A stretch of DNA of 39,195 nt from an uncultured Akkermansia sp. (GTDB taxonomy: Bacteria > Verrucomicrobiota > Verrucomicrobiia > Verrucomicrobiales > Akkermansiaceae). Below are positions 32,596 through 39,195 of the stretch, in pieces. The notes below the pieces were generated by a model that had not been told where the DNA came from, did not search any database, and saw only the letters and a program-made list of their open reading frames with translations. The position numbers were made by a program, and so were the translations under genes. How positions within the stretch are numbered: position 1 is the first letter of the stretch; every line of letters starts with the position of its first letter. The stretch is taken from positions 1 through 39,195 of the forward strand of contig CAJKMG010000021.1 in assembly GCA_905200945.1 (NCBI GenBank). The letters run 5' to 3'.

Positions 32596-34857
32596 ATGAG
32601 CAACATTACCATCGCCCTGGCAGGCAACCCCAACTGCGGGAAAACCACTCTTTTTAACGCCCTGACAGGCGCCAATCAGTACGTCGGAAACTGGCCCGGC
32701 GTCACTGTGGAAAAAAAGGAAGGCCGCCTGAAAGGCCATAAAAATATCATCATTGAAGACCTTCCGGGCATTTATTCCCTTTCCCCCTATACCCTGGAGG
32801 AAGTCGTCAGCCGGAATTACCTGGTCACGGACCACCCCTCCCTTATCCTGAACCTGGTTGACGGCAGCAACCTGGAACGCAATCTTTACCTCACCACCCA
32901 GCTTTGCGAACTGGGCGTTCCCGTCATTATAGCGCTGAACATGATGGACATTGTCCGGAAGCGCGGCGACAGGATCGACACGGAAAAACTTTCACGCAGC
33001 CTCGGTTGCCAGGTGCTGGAAATCAGTGCTCTCAAGGGGACCGGCATCCGTGAACTGATAGACGCCGTGGTAACGACGACCGCGTCGGAAGATGCCCGCC
33101 CCCCGCAGGCCGTCCACTTTCCGGACCATCTGGAAAAAGCCATCGGAGAAATTGGGGAAATCATCACCGGCAAATGCCTGGACCAGCAGAAAAAATGGTT
33201 TGCCGTTAAAGTTTTCGAAAGAGACAAGAAAGTCGCGGACCAGCTCGCGCTCAATCCCGAGGAGCAATCCCGCATCAACGGGATTATTGAAACCATGGAA
33301 CGGGAAATGGATGACGACAGCGAATCCATTATCACCAACGAACGCTATAATTCCATTTCCCGCATCATCAAAGACGCCGTCGTTAAAGCCAGCCCCGGCA
33401 GCCTGACGGGCAGCGACAGGATTGACCGCATCATCACCAACCGCTGGCTGGGCCTCCCCATTTTTGCCGTCGTCATGTGGGCAGTATACTACATCTCCAT
33501 TCAGACGATAGGCGCATGGGGCACGGACTGGGCCAATGATACATTCTTCGGGGAATGGGTTCCGGAATGGGTGGGGGGCCTGCTGGAAAGCGCCGGCTGC
33601 GCCCCTTGGCTGGAAAGCCTGATCCAGGACGGCGTAATTGCCGGCGTGGGAGCCGTTCTGGGCTTCCTTCCGCAAATGGCGGTGCTGTTCCTGTGCCTGG
33701 GCATATTGGAAGATTGCGGCTACATGGCCCGCGTAGCGTTCATCATGGACCGTATTTTCCGCAAATTCGGCCTTTCCGGAAAATCCTTTATCCCCATGCT
33801 TGTTTCCATGGGGTGCGGAGTTCCCGGAGTCATGGCGACCCGCACCATTGAGAACGAAAAGGACAGGCGCATGACTATCATGACCACTACGTTCATCCCC
33901 TGCGGGGCAAAAACTCCCATCATTGCCCTGATTGCCGGGGCCTTTTTCCCGGAAAATTCCTGGGTGGCCCCGGGAGCCTATTTCATCGGGGTGGGAGCCA
34001 TTATCCTTTCCGGCCTCATTTTGAAAAAGACTGCCATGTTCGCCGGGGATCCCACCCCCTTCGTCATGGAACTTCCCATTTATCACATCCCGGCATGGAA
34101 GAATGTCATCATCCATGCATGGGATCGCTGCAAGGCTTTCGTGCAAAAAGCGGGAACCGTCATTTTCGTATCCAGCGCCCTGATCTGGTTCCTCTCCAGC
34201 TATAACTGGAAGGTGGATTCCGTAGAGCAGAATGACAGCATGCTGGCCTCCATCGGCAATGTGGCTGCACCTGTTTTCCAACCCCTGGGCTGGGGTGAGT
34301 GGAAACCTACCATGGCTACCATTACCGGATTGATTGCCAAGGAAAACGTGGTAGGCACCTTCGGCGTCCTGTATGCGGACGGTGGTTCCGGGGAAGATGA
34401 AGCGGAAAAAACGGAGGACTCCTCCGAAACGCAGGAAATGTCCCCCGCCGGCCGGGAGCTCCAGGCATCCCTGGAGGAAGGTTCCGGAGAATCCGCTGCT
34501 GAAGCGGAAGAAGAGGAAGATGAAGATGCGGAAATCAGGGAAACCGGGGACCGCCTGGTCCAGGCGGGAGCCTTCACCTTCCTGAGCGCTTTCTCCTTCA
34601 TGATTTTCAATCTTCTCTGCGCCCCCTGCTTCGCGGCCATGGGCGCTATCAGGAGGGAAATGAACAGCGCCAAATGGACCTTCTTCGCCATCGGATACAT
34701 GTGCGCCCTGGCGTACTGCCTGGCCTTCCTGATTTACCAGCTGGGAGCATGGCTTTATGCGGAAGCTTCCTTCGGCATCGGACAGGGTATCGCCCTCTTG
34801 CTCCTGCTGGGTCTTGTTTACCTGGTAGTGAAAAAACCTTATACAGCCTCCAAATAA
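32596..34857 (+). CDS. feoB: Ferrous iron transporter B
   Basis: Inner-membrane Fe(II) uptake protein with a GTPase domain. The 753-residue protein has G1 GNPNCGKTT at 10-18, G3 DLPGIYSL near 55, G4 NMMD near 115, a helical GDI region (about 190-270), then Gate domains with CGVPGVMATR and FIPCGAKTPIIALI. Between residues about 596 and 650, before the last helices, it has an acidic low-complexity insert (EDEAEKTEDS..., AEEEEDEDAE), probably cytoplasmic. The start at 32596 (MSNITIALAG) is the family start. It is followed by a Cys-rich partner 34 bp downstream. Confidence 0.97.
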   Translation: MSNITIALAGNPNCGKTTLFNALTGANQYVGNWPGVTVEKKEGRLKGHKNIIIEDLPGIYSLSPYTLEEVVSRNYLVTDHPSLILNLVDGSNLERNLYLTTQLCELGVPVIIALNMMDIVRKRGDRIDTEKLSRSLGCQVLEISALKGTGIRELIDAVVTTTASEDARPPQAVHFPDHLEKAIGEIGEIITGKCLDQQKKWFAVKVFERDKKVADQLALNPEEQSRINGIIETMEREMDDDSESIITNERYNSISRIIKDAVVKASPGSLTGSDRIDRIITNRWLGLPIFAVVMWAVYYISIQTIGAWGTDWANDTFFGEWVPEWVGGLLESAGCAPWLESLIQDGVIAGVGAVLGFLPQMAVLFLCLGILEDCGYMARVAFIMDRIFRKFGLSGKSFIPMLVSMGCGVPGVMATRTIENEKDRRMTIMTTTFIPCGAKTPIIALIAGAFFPENSWVAPGAYFIGVGAIILSGLILKKTAMFAGDPTPFVMELPIYHIPAWKNVIIHAWDRCKAFVQKAGTVIFVSSALIWFLSSYNWKVDSVEQNDSMLASIGNVAAPVFQPLGWGEWKPTMATITGLIAKENVVGTFGVLYADGGSGEDEAEKTEDSSETQEMSPAGRELQASLEEGSGESAAEAEEEEDEDAEIRETGDRLVQAGAFTFLSAFSFMIFNLLCAPCFAAMGAIRREMNSAKWTFFAIGYMCALAYCLAFLIYQLGAWLYAEASFGIGQGIALLLLLGLVYLVVKKPYTASK

Positions 34858-34891
34858 CTTCTAAACCAACTCCTTAACTCTACTGACCAAT

Positions 34892-35083
34892 ATGGGAACA
34901 TATATCATCGCTACCCTTCTTTTCCTGGCCCTGGCCTACGCGTTATACAAAATTTTCAGCAAGCGCGGCAAGTGCTGCGGCAACTGCGGATGTTGCGGCA
35001 ACGACAGCGACGGCTGTTGCGGTGGCGGCGGAAATTGCTGCGACGGTCACCATCACGGCCACGACCACGAAAAACAGGATTAA
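34892..35083 (+). CDS. FeoB-associated Cys-rich membrane protein
   Basis: A 63-residue protein: one membrane helix (about 4-23, YIIATLLFLALAYALYKIF), then a tail with 11 cysteines in CC and CxxC groups (CCGNCGCCGN, GCCGGGGNCC) and a His-rich end (HHHGHDH). FeoB-associated Cys-rich proteins in Bacteroidota and Firmicutes take the place of FeoC. The metal-binding tail may bind iron near the FeoB pore or sense it. It is the last gene of the feo operon. Confidence 0.9.
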   Translation: MGTYIIATLLFLALAYALYKIFSKRGKCCGNCGCCGNDSDGCCGGGGNCCDGHHHGHDHEKQD

Positions 35084-35110
35084 ATCCCGACCCCCGGTTA
35101 TCCCATCCAG

Positions 35111-35147
35111 AACCTGCAAACCATTTTCTGCGGTTTGCAGGTTTTTT
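35111..35147 (+). terminator. Terminator of the feo operon
   Basis: A perfect 12-bp stem (35111-35122 with 35132-35143), 9-base loop, followed by a T run to 35147. 27 bp after the Cys-rich gene. Confidence 0.92.
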
Positions 35148-35180
35148 GCTGCGTCGCATGCCGCAGCCAGCCTCTCCCTG

Positions 35181-35588
35181 TCACTCAATCCAACCGTGCT
35201 GATATGCCGCCATGGCCGCAATTACCAGGGCAATGAACAGGAAAGTGAACCACATCACATTATGGCGATGGCGGTATTCCACGGCCATCAGAGGTTCCCA
35301 CTCCTTTTCCACAAAGGAGAAGTCGTCTCCATTGGCAAAACGATCGTAAAGCATTTCCAGTTCCTTTCCCGTCACCCCTTCCGGGGCGGCGAACACCGGC
35401 GGGCAACAGGAATCTTTCTTGAACACGATTTCGCAATGGTACACGCCGTCCGCTTCCTTGTACGACTGGAGGCACGCGCCGTCACGGGCGCACACTACAT
35501 GGCCGGTCGTTCCTTCCTGCAAGCGGCGCAGAGCAGTATCACGGTCGGTCACTTCATCATTTGAAATTTCCCATTGAACCTTACTCAT
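35181..35588 (-). CDS. Hypothetical tail-anchored membrane protein
   Basis: A 135-residue protein. The N-terminal ~105 residues are soluble and contain four Cys (VVCARDGACLQSY, YHCEIVF, DSCCPP would make five). One membrane helix lies near the C-terminus (about 111-129, MWFTFLFIALVIAAMAAY), preceded by RHRH, predicting a cytoplasmic domain anchored by its tail. I recognise no family. It is convergent with the feo operon across the terminator at 35111, and its promoter must lie in 35589-35700, where I see no TTAG box. Confidence 0.75.
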   Translation of the reverse strand: MSKVQWEISNDEVTDRDTALRRLQEGTTGHVVCARDGACLQSYKEADGVYHCEIVFKKDSCCPPVFAAPEGVTGKELEMLYDRFANGDDFSFVEKEWEPLMAVEYRHRHNVMWFTFLFIALVIAAMAAYQHGWIE

Positions 35589-35891
35589 TCTTTCAGTTTA
35601 AGAGAATTCCCGTTCAAGTCAATATGGTTTTAAACGCTTTGATTCTCTCCGGAAACGTTACGGTTCCCATCCATCTTCCGGTGTGGCAAAAAGTCTTCTT
35701 TCCCGTTTTTTCCGGGAGATAATAAGACGATTCTGCGGAATAGCCTTAAGGAAAAGCCTTATCTTCTTCTGACGGCATTTATCATTTATGATAGATACGG
35801 AAGGGGCTGAAGGCCATTTCATTGAGCCGACATGGATTGCCGGTCAGATCAGCCGGCAGATATCAATCAAGTAGGGCAAATGTCCCGCAAT
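35589..35891. other. Intergenic region, no gene seen
   Basis: About 300 bp with scattered weak inverted repeats (for example near 35755) but no ORF, RNA gene or clear promoter that I can defend. Confidence 0.4.
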
Positions 35892-35938
35892 CAAAAATAA
35901 GCAACGCCGCATCCTCTACCTGATCGAGAATGCGGCGC
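35892..35938 (-). terminator. Probable terminator of the porin gene
   Basis: An 8-bp GC-rich stem (35905-35912 with 35930-35937) extended by partial inner pairs, followed on the minus strand by TTATTTTTG. It lies ~155 bp downstream of the porin stop codon. Confidence 0.65.
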
Positions 35939-36092
35939 TGCCGCCAGGTCATGCAGACCCCTTCTATATCTTTCTCACGCAGGATTCCGCTCACTGCATG
36001 GAGACAGATAAGGAAGAAATATTATTGTGTTTTCATAAAACTCCGGGCATGCCCAATCCAGGAGAAAAGGCGGCCACATCCAGGACAGCTAA

Positions 36093-37310
36093 TCAGAAAG
36101 AAAAGACTGCCTGAACGCCCCAGAGAATATTTTCGTTGGAAGTGCTGTAAGCCGGATTCGCGATGTACTGGAAGTGAGGAACAACTTTGAAATAATCATT
36201 CACCTGGAAGCTGTACATGACTTCCAGCACCTGTTCGCGGTTATGCTCAGCGCGCTCTCCGTCACAGGGAGTCTGCCCCTTGAACACGCCGTAGGAAATG
36301 CCCAGGAAGTCATCTTCACGGGAAGGGAAGAGCTTAATGTTGGCGCCCACGGAGAATTCAGCGGAGTTGCTCAAGTATTGTTTGGCGGCAAATCCGGCGC
36401 GAGAGTAAATGGTCAGAGGATCGCAGGGAGTATATTCGATGCTCGCCACAAGCCCGGCATTTTGGCGGCGGCGTTCCCCGGTCCCGTCATCCATGTCCAC
36501 ATCCGTGCTGGTATAGAACGGATTGATGCGGAGAGTCGCAGCGCCGTCGGCAAAGATATGGCCGTATTCGCCAACCACGGCATAACCGTCACAATAATCG
36601 GAATTAAAGGGGTTGTATCCGGAATCGCATCCCGTGCGGGAAACGGCAACCATCATGTAATTATTGCGGTTGAGTTCAACTTGCAGAATACCGCCGAGAT
36701 TGCTGTCCACCAAAGGAAGGATAGTGGAGTTCACAAACCCGTCATTGGTGAAAGAGGAGAAGGAGTCATTGGCAATGCTGACAGCATCAAAGTAGTTGGT
36801 GAGATTCACCATACCCGCGATGAGGCAAGCGCGCTTCCCCGCAAAGTATTGCATCAGCGCCACTTCAGGGAATATTCCTTCATGAGGTCCCATCGCGTCA
36901 GCATGCAAGCCGGAAGCCGTGGAATAGGCTTCAGTGAAAAACGTATCGCTCTGGGCGGATTCACGATCCAGCCCCCACGAACCGGAAAATTCCACACGCA
37001 GCCAGGTTCCCCCGTTGGCCTTGTCTTCAATAAGGCGCTGATTAAGCTGGGCATGAAGAAGAGCCAGGTTATTATGGCGTTTAACATCGGAAACCTTTTC
37101 CGTATTCCAAAGTCCGTAGGCCATATCCACAGCCCATTGGGTGCCGTATTTCTCATTGGCCTTCACCTTGTAGGCAGGATCGCCTTCTTCCGGAGTGAAC
37201 ATGTTGATGCCCTGTAAAATATCACCAACAGCAGGGGTGCTGTCTTGAGCGATTACAGGAAGCGCCATGAGGCTCGTCAACGCCATTGCTATTATGTTAT
37301 GCTTCTTCAT
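36093..37310 (-). CDS. OprB-like outer-membrane porin
   Basis: A 405-residue exported protein. The signal peptide MKKHNIIAMALTSLMALPVIA is cut before QDS. The rest alternates short amphipathic strands and ends in Phe (WGVQAVFSF), as expected of an outer-membrane beta-barrel. Segments such as TWLRVEFSGSWGLDRESAQ, FPEVALMQYFAGKRACLIAGM, NYFDAV and SREDDFLGISYG follow the carbohydrate-selective OprB porin pattern. Substrate cannot be read from sequence. Upstream on the same strand lie a small Cys-rich ORF and metal box 3, so the porin may belong to a metal-controlled transcript, or use a closer promoter near 37350. Confidence 0.85.
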   Translation of the reverse strand: MKKHNIIAMALTSLMALPVIAQDSTPAVGDILQGINMFTPEEGDPAYKVKANEKYGTQWAVDMAYGLWNTEKVSDVKRHNNLALLHAQLNQRLIEDKANGGTWLRVEFSGSWGLDRESAQSDTFFTEAYSTASGLHADAMGPHEGIFPEVALMQYFAGKRACLIAGMVNLTNYFDAVSIANDSFSSFTNDGFVNSTILPLVDSNLGGILQVELNRNNYMMVAVSRTGCDSGYNPFNSDYCDGYAVVGEYGHIFADGAATLRINPFYTSTDVDMDDGTGERRRQNAGLVASIEYTPCDPLTIYSRAGFAAKQYLSNSAEFSVGANIKLFPSREDDFLGISYGVFKGQTPCDGERAEHNREQVLEVMYSFQVNDYFKVVPHFQYIANPAYSTSNENILWGVQAVFSF

Positions 37311-37393
37311 AGAAAACGGTTAGTCTTATCGTTGGATGTTTGTGGTATAATACTTATATGATTAATCCAGGGGTAGAGAGGGGCGCTTTCCTT

Positions 37394-37585
37394 TTACAGG
37401 GAAAGAGCTCCGCTTCCGTTCTCCCGGGCTTGCTCTTTCACAGCTCTGCCGCATGCCCCCATACAGAACTCACAGTCTCCGCAGAGCAGACGGTATCTGG
37501 GACGCCGGATGAGCAGCCCGGCCAGTTTCCTGTACCGGCAGACCCGGCGGAAGAAACGGTGAAGTCCTGTATGGGTCAAGTTCAT
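37394..37585 (-). CDS. Small Cys-rich ORF with CxxCxxCxxxC motif
   Basis: A 63-residue ORF on the minus strand: basic N-terminal half (RFFRRVCRYRKL, LLIRRPRYR), then LLCGDCEFCMGACGRAVKEQ. C-x2-C-x2-C-x3-C is the spacing of ferredoxin-type [4Fe-4S] sites, although the usual following Pro is Gly here. A good promoter (TTGACT at 37625-37620, 17-bp spacer, TAACTT at 37602-37597) with metal box 3 inside it would start transcription within about 10 bases of the ATG, so the message would be nearly leaderless. No family is recognised. An overlapping plus-strand frame also exists (37340-37603), so the ORF could be chance; the promoter and motif together argue for it. Confidence 0.4.
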   Translation of the reverse strand: MNLTHTGLHRFFRRVCRYRKLAGLLIRRPRYRLLCGDCEFCMGACGRAVKEQARENGSGALSL

Positions 37586-37596
37586 GCAACGCGGCA

Positions 37597-37625
37597 AAGT
37601 TAGATAGAACTAACTATTCAGTCAA
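37597..37625 (-). promoter_or_regulatory. Promoter with metal-regulator box 3 (TTAG-N6-CTAA)
   Basis: On the minus strand TTGACT (37625-37620), a 17-bp spacer, TAACTT (37602-37597). The palindrome at 37600-37613 (plus strand TTAG-ATAGAA-CTAA) fills the spacer and covers most of the -10, the ideal position for a repressor operator. Confidence 0.65.
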
Positions 37626-37745
37626 CACTTTTTCTTCCCAATGCCCTTGCCCTGCTCAGTACAACATTATGTTGGTTCATTATATTTTATTTGTTTTCAA
37701 CGTATTGAAAATATCGCAAAAATATTTTCATGCCTACTAAAAAAA

Positions 37746-37794
37746 TTAGTTTCAGCTAATTCATCTTGACCAGAATGCTGGGTCACGCTAAAAA
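37746..37794 (+). promoter_or_regulatory. Metal-regulator box 4 and promoter of the DUF6110/ATPase unit
   Basis: The palindrome TTAG-TTTCAG-CTAA (37746-37759), followed 6 bp later by TTGACC (37766-37771), a 17-bp spacer and TAAAAA (37789-37794), ahead of the gene at 37887. Upstream placement leaves open whether the regulator represses or activates. Confidence 0.5.
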
Positions 37795-37886
37795 AATGCA
37801 GCCTGGATTGGATATAATCCCATCCTTCCGGAAAAAGAAGCGGCAGCATGCCGCCAAGGCCGGATGAACCCAATCAAAACATTACC

Positions 37887-38117
37887 ATGAGTTACATAAA
37901 CAACAAAGGCCTCTGGGGCTTCGTCGGAGGAATGATCGCCGCCGCCATCGGCGCGAAAGTAGTGAAAAGTCCCGTTTCCAGGAAACTGGCCGTTCAGGGT
38001 CTTTCCAAGGCCATGCTCATCCAGCAGAAGGCCATGGAACAACTGGCAAACATCCGGGAAGAAGCCCTGGATCTGTGCCATGAAGCCGCCGCAAAAAACA
38101 GCAAGCCGGAACAGTAG
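37887..38117 (+). CDS. DUF6110/PacL-like small protein preceding a P1B ATPase
   Basis: A 76-residue protein: N-terminal membrane helix with glycines (GLWGFVGGMIAAAIGAKVVK), then RKLAVQGLSKAMLIQQKAM and an amphipathic helix ANIREEALDLCHEA. This order (Gly-rich helix, short basic link, V/S-rich helix, then a charged helix) matches my memory of DUF6110 in Firmicutes and of mycobacterial DUF1490/PacL1, the membrane-bound chaperone encoded next to the ATPase CtpC. It lacks the His/Asp-Glu metal-binding tail of PacL1. Its position directly before a CtpC-like ATPase suggests that it scaffolds or stabilises that pump. The ATG at 37887 fits the family better than the open frame from 37848. Confidence 0.7.
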   Translation: MSYINNKGLWGFVGGMIAAAIGAKVVKSPVSRKLAVQGLSKAMLIQQKAMEQLANIREEALDLCHEAAAKNSKPEQ

Positions 38118-38182
38118 AAATCTCATTGTCCATCACCAAACAGAGGGGTGTCCGTTTCCTTCTCCGCCAGCGGGATGGACTG

Positions 38183-38232
38183 CCCCCAACGGGGGAAACG
38201 CACGGAGAAGGGCGTTTCCCCCTTTTCTTTTT
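38183..38232 (+). terminator. Terminator/antiterminator-like structure before the ATPase
   Basis: A perfect 11-bp stem (38191-38201 with 38212-38222), 10-base loop, then TTTTCTTTTT: an intrinsic terminator ending only 9 bp before the ATPase start codon. The left arm GGGGG can instead pair with CCCCC at 38183-38187 (CCCCC-AAC-GGGGG), which would break the terminator. This is the layout of an attenuator, or simply of a leaky terminator reducing ATPase expression relative to the small protein. Confidence 0.6.
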
Positions 38233-38240
38233 CCTTATCC

Positions 38241-39195
38241 ATGCATTACCAGGTTATCCACCATACGCCCGGCAGGCTCCGTGTACGCAGCGGCCGCGGC
38301 GCATTCAATCATGACCAGGCTTACGGCATCGAATGCAGGCTCCTGAAACAGAAAGGCGTATACTCCGTCAAGGCCACCCCCTGCAACGGAGGCGTGTTCA
38401 TCCTGTATGAAGGGACCAGCCCCCAGGCCATTTTCCGCACGCTGGACAGGCTCAGGCCGGAAACACTCCGCAGCCACGAACCGGAAGAACGCGCGAAAGC
38501 CAGAAAACTGGCCAGGACTTTCTTTCTCCGCATAGCCGGGAAAGTTTCCTCTTTCCTGTTTTGCAAGGTGTTTCTGCCACCTCCGCTCAGAATGGCCAAA
38601 GCATTCTGGAATTACGGTTCCTATTTACGGCGCGGAATGGCCGGCCTGGGAAGCGGACGGCTCAATGTAGCCGTTCTGGACGCCGTCTCCATCGGGGTTT
38701 CCATCGGCACGAAGGCCTATGGGACGGCCAATTCCATCATGTTCCTTCTTTCCATTTCAGACCTGCTGGAAAATTACACTCGGAAAAAGACCCGGGAAGC
38801 TCTCGCGGCCAGCCTGAGCATTCATGTTGACCGCGTCTGGCGGGTGGAAGAGGAAGGCATGCGCCAGGTTCCCATGGAACAAATCCGCCCGGGGGAAAAA
38901 ATCCGCGTGGATGCGGGGAACGTCATCCCTGTGGACGGTACCGTGCTGTCCGGAGAAGCGGAAGTCAACCAGGCCGCCATGACAGGGGAATCGGAAGCGG
39001 CTTCCAAGCGGGAAGGGTCCGCCGTCTTTGCCGGAACCACGCTGGAAACGGGGGCCCTCGTCATCCGGGTTGATGCCGTGGGAGACCAGTCCCGCATTAA
39101 CAATATCATCTCCCTGATCGACCATTCGGAGGAACTGAAGGCGCGCATCCAGAGCCGGGCGGAAAAGCTGGCGGATTCCATTGTTCCCTACACCC
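38241..39195 (+). CDS. P1B-type ATPase, N-terminal part (CtpC-like, partial)
   Basis: The frame is open from ATG 38241 to the window end (318 codons). The N-terminus (HHTPGRLRVRSGR) is the degenerate HMA-like domain found in CtpC-type Mn/Zn pumps rather than a CxxC HMA. It is followed by a basic region, hydrophobic segments (LNVAVLDAVSIGVSIGTKAYG; NSIMFLLSISDLLENYT) and the actuator domain with GEKIRVDAGNVIPVDG, MTGESEAAS and FAGTTLETG. The membrane metal motif and phosphorylation loop lie beyond the window, so metal specificity cannot be read directly. It is paired with the DUF6110-like gene upstream and preceded by metal box 4. Confidence 0.88.
   Translation, partial: MHYQVIHHTPGRLRVRSGRGAFNHDQAYGIECRLLKQKGVYSVKATPCNGGVFILYEGTSPQAIFRTLDRLRPETLRSHEPEERAKARKLARTFFLRIAGKVSSFLFCKVFLPPPLRMAKAFWNYGSYLRRGMAGLGSGRLNVAVLDAVSIGVSIGTKAYGTANSIMFLLSISDLLENYTRKKTREALAASLSIHVDRVWRVEEEGMRQVPMEQIRPGEKIRVDAGNVIPVDGTVLSGEAEVNQAAMTGESEAASKREGSAVFAGTTLETGALVIRVDAVGDQSRINNIISLIDHSEELKARIQSRAEKLADSIVPYT

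Noticed and set aside
32992..34281. 429-codon open frame opposite feoB
   Set aside because: Antisense shadow of feoB with no recognisable domain.
35930..36190. 86-codon plus-strand ORF before the porin gene end
   Set aside because: It overlaps the probable porin terminator and the porin coding end, has no family pattern and a basic, irregular composition.

Overview
The window looks like chromosomal DNA of Akkermansia muciniphila (Verrucomicrobiota) or a very close relative. The main reason is a five-gene run at 15965-23392 whose products I recognise from memory as the Amuc_1102, Amuc_1101 (PilM), Amuc_1100, Amuc_1099 and Amuc_1098 (secretin) pilus-like proteins. The 317-residue Amuc_1100 homologue looks nearly identical to the type-strain protein. 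Housekeeping DNA here is GC-rich, and the first 5.7 kb stands out as a patchwork of GC-rich and strongly AT-rich blocks.

Region 1 (1-6065) is an Rhs polymorphic-toxin array. Three GC-rich Rhs core fragments (1-90, 2223-2680, 5753-6065) and one badly decayed fragment (about 4760-5040) alternate with AT-rich cassettes. The cassettes hold variable toxin tips and small membrane, exported or lipoprotein ORFs that are immunity candidates, and they usually end in a strong hairpin. One tip resembles the TreTu-type (EF-Tu-targeting ADP-ribosyltransferase) Rhs toxins, but it carries a frameshift in an A8 run and an in-frame TAG. The array ends a few bases from the ilvD stop codon.

Region 2 (6071-15770) is housekeeping: ilvD, a PhoB/PhoR-like two-component pair, a 34-residue basic protein of the AURKAIP1/COX24 (mS38-like) type, hisG, an M24B aminopeptidase, a DUF3313-like lipoprotein, lgt and an M42 aminopeptidase.

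Region 3 (15965-25565) holds the pilus-like operon: a periplasmic protein, a PilM-PilN-like fusion, a PilO-like protein (Amuc_1100), a PilP-like/Ca-site protein (Amuc_1099) and a TPR secretin. coaE and rho follow.

Region 4 (25666-39195) is rich in metal and redox genes: a Zn/Cd-type P1B ATPase, a ROK kinase, tadA-lipA, a tri-haem cytochrome c peroxidase, feoA-feoA-feoB with a Cys/His-rich FeoB partner, an outer-membrane porin, and a DUF6110/PacL-like protein followed by a second P1B ATPase cut by the window end. Four copies of the palindrome TTAG-N6-CTAA, the half-unit of DtxR/IdeR boxes, lie in front of the two ATPase units, the feo operon and a small Cys-rich ORF/porin unit. I read these as one metal-responsive regulon. 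No regulator gene, tRNA, rRNA, insertion sequence or CRISPR array was seen.
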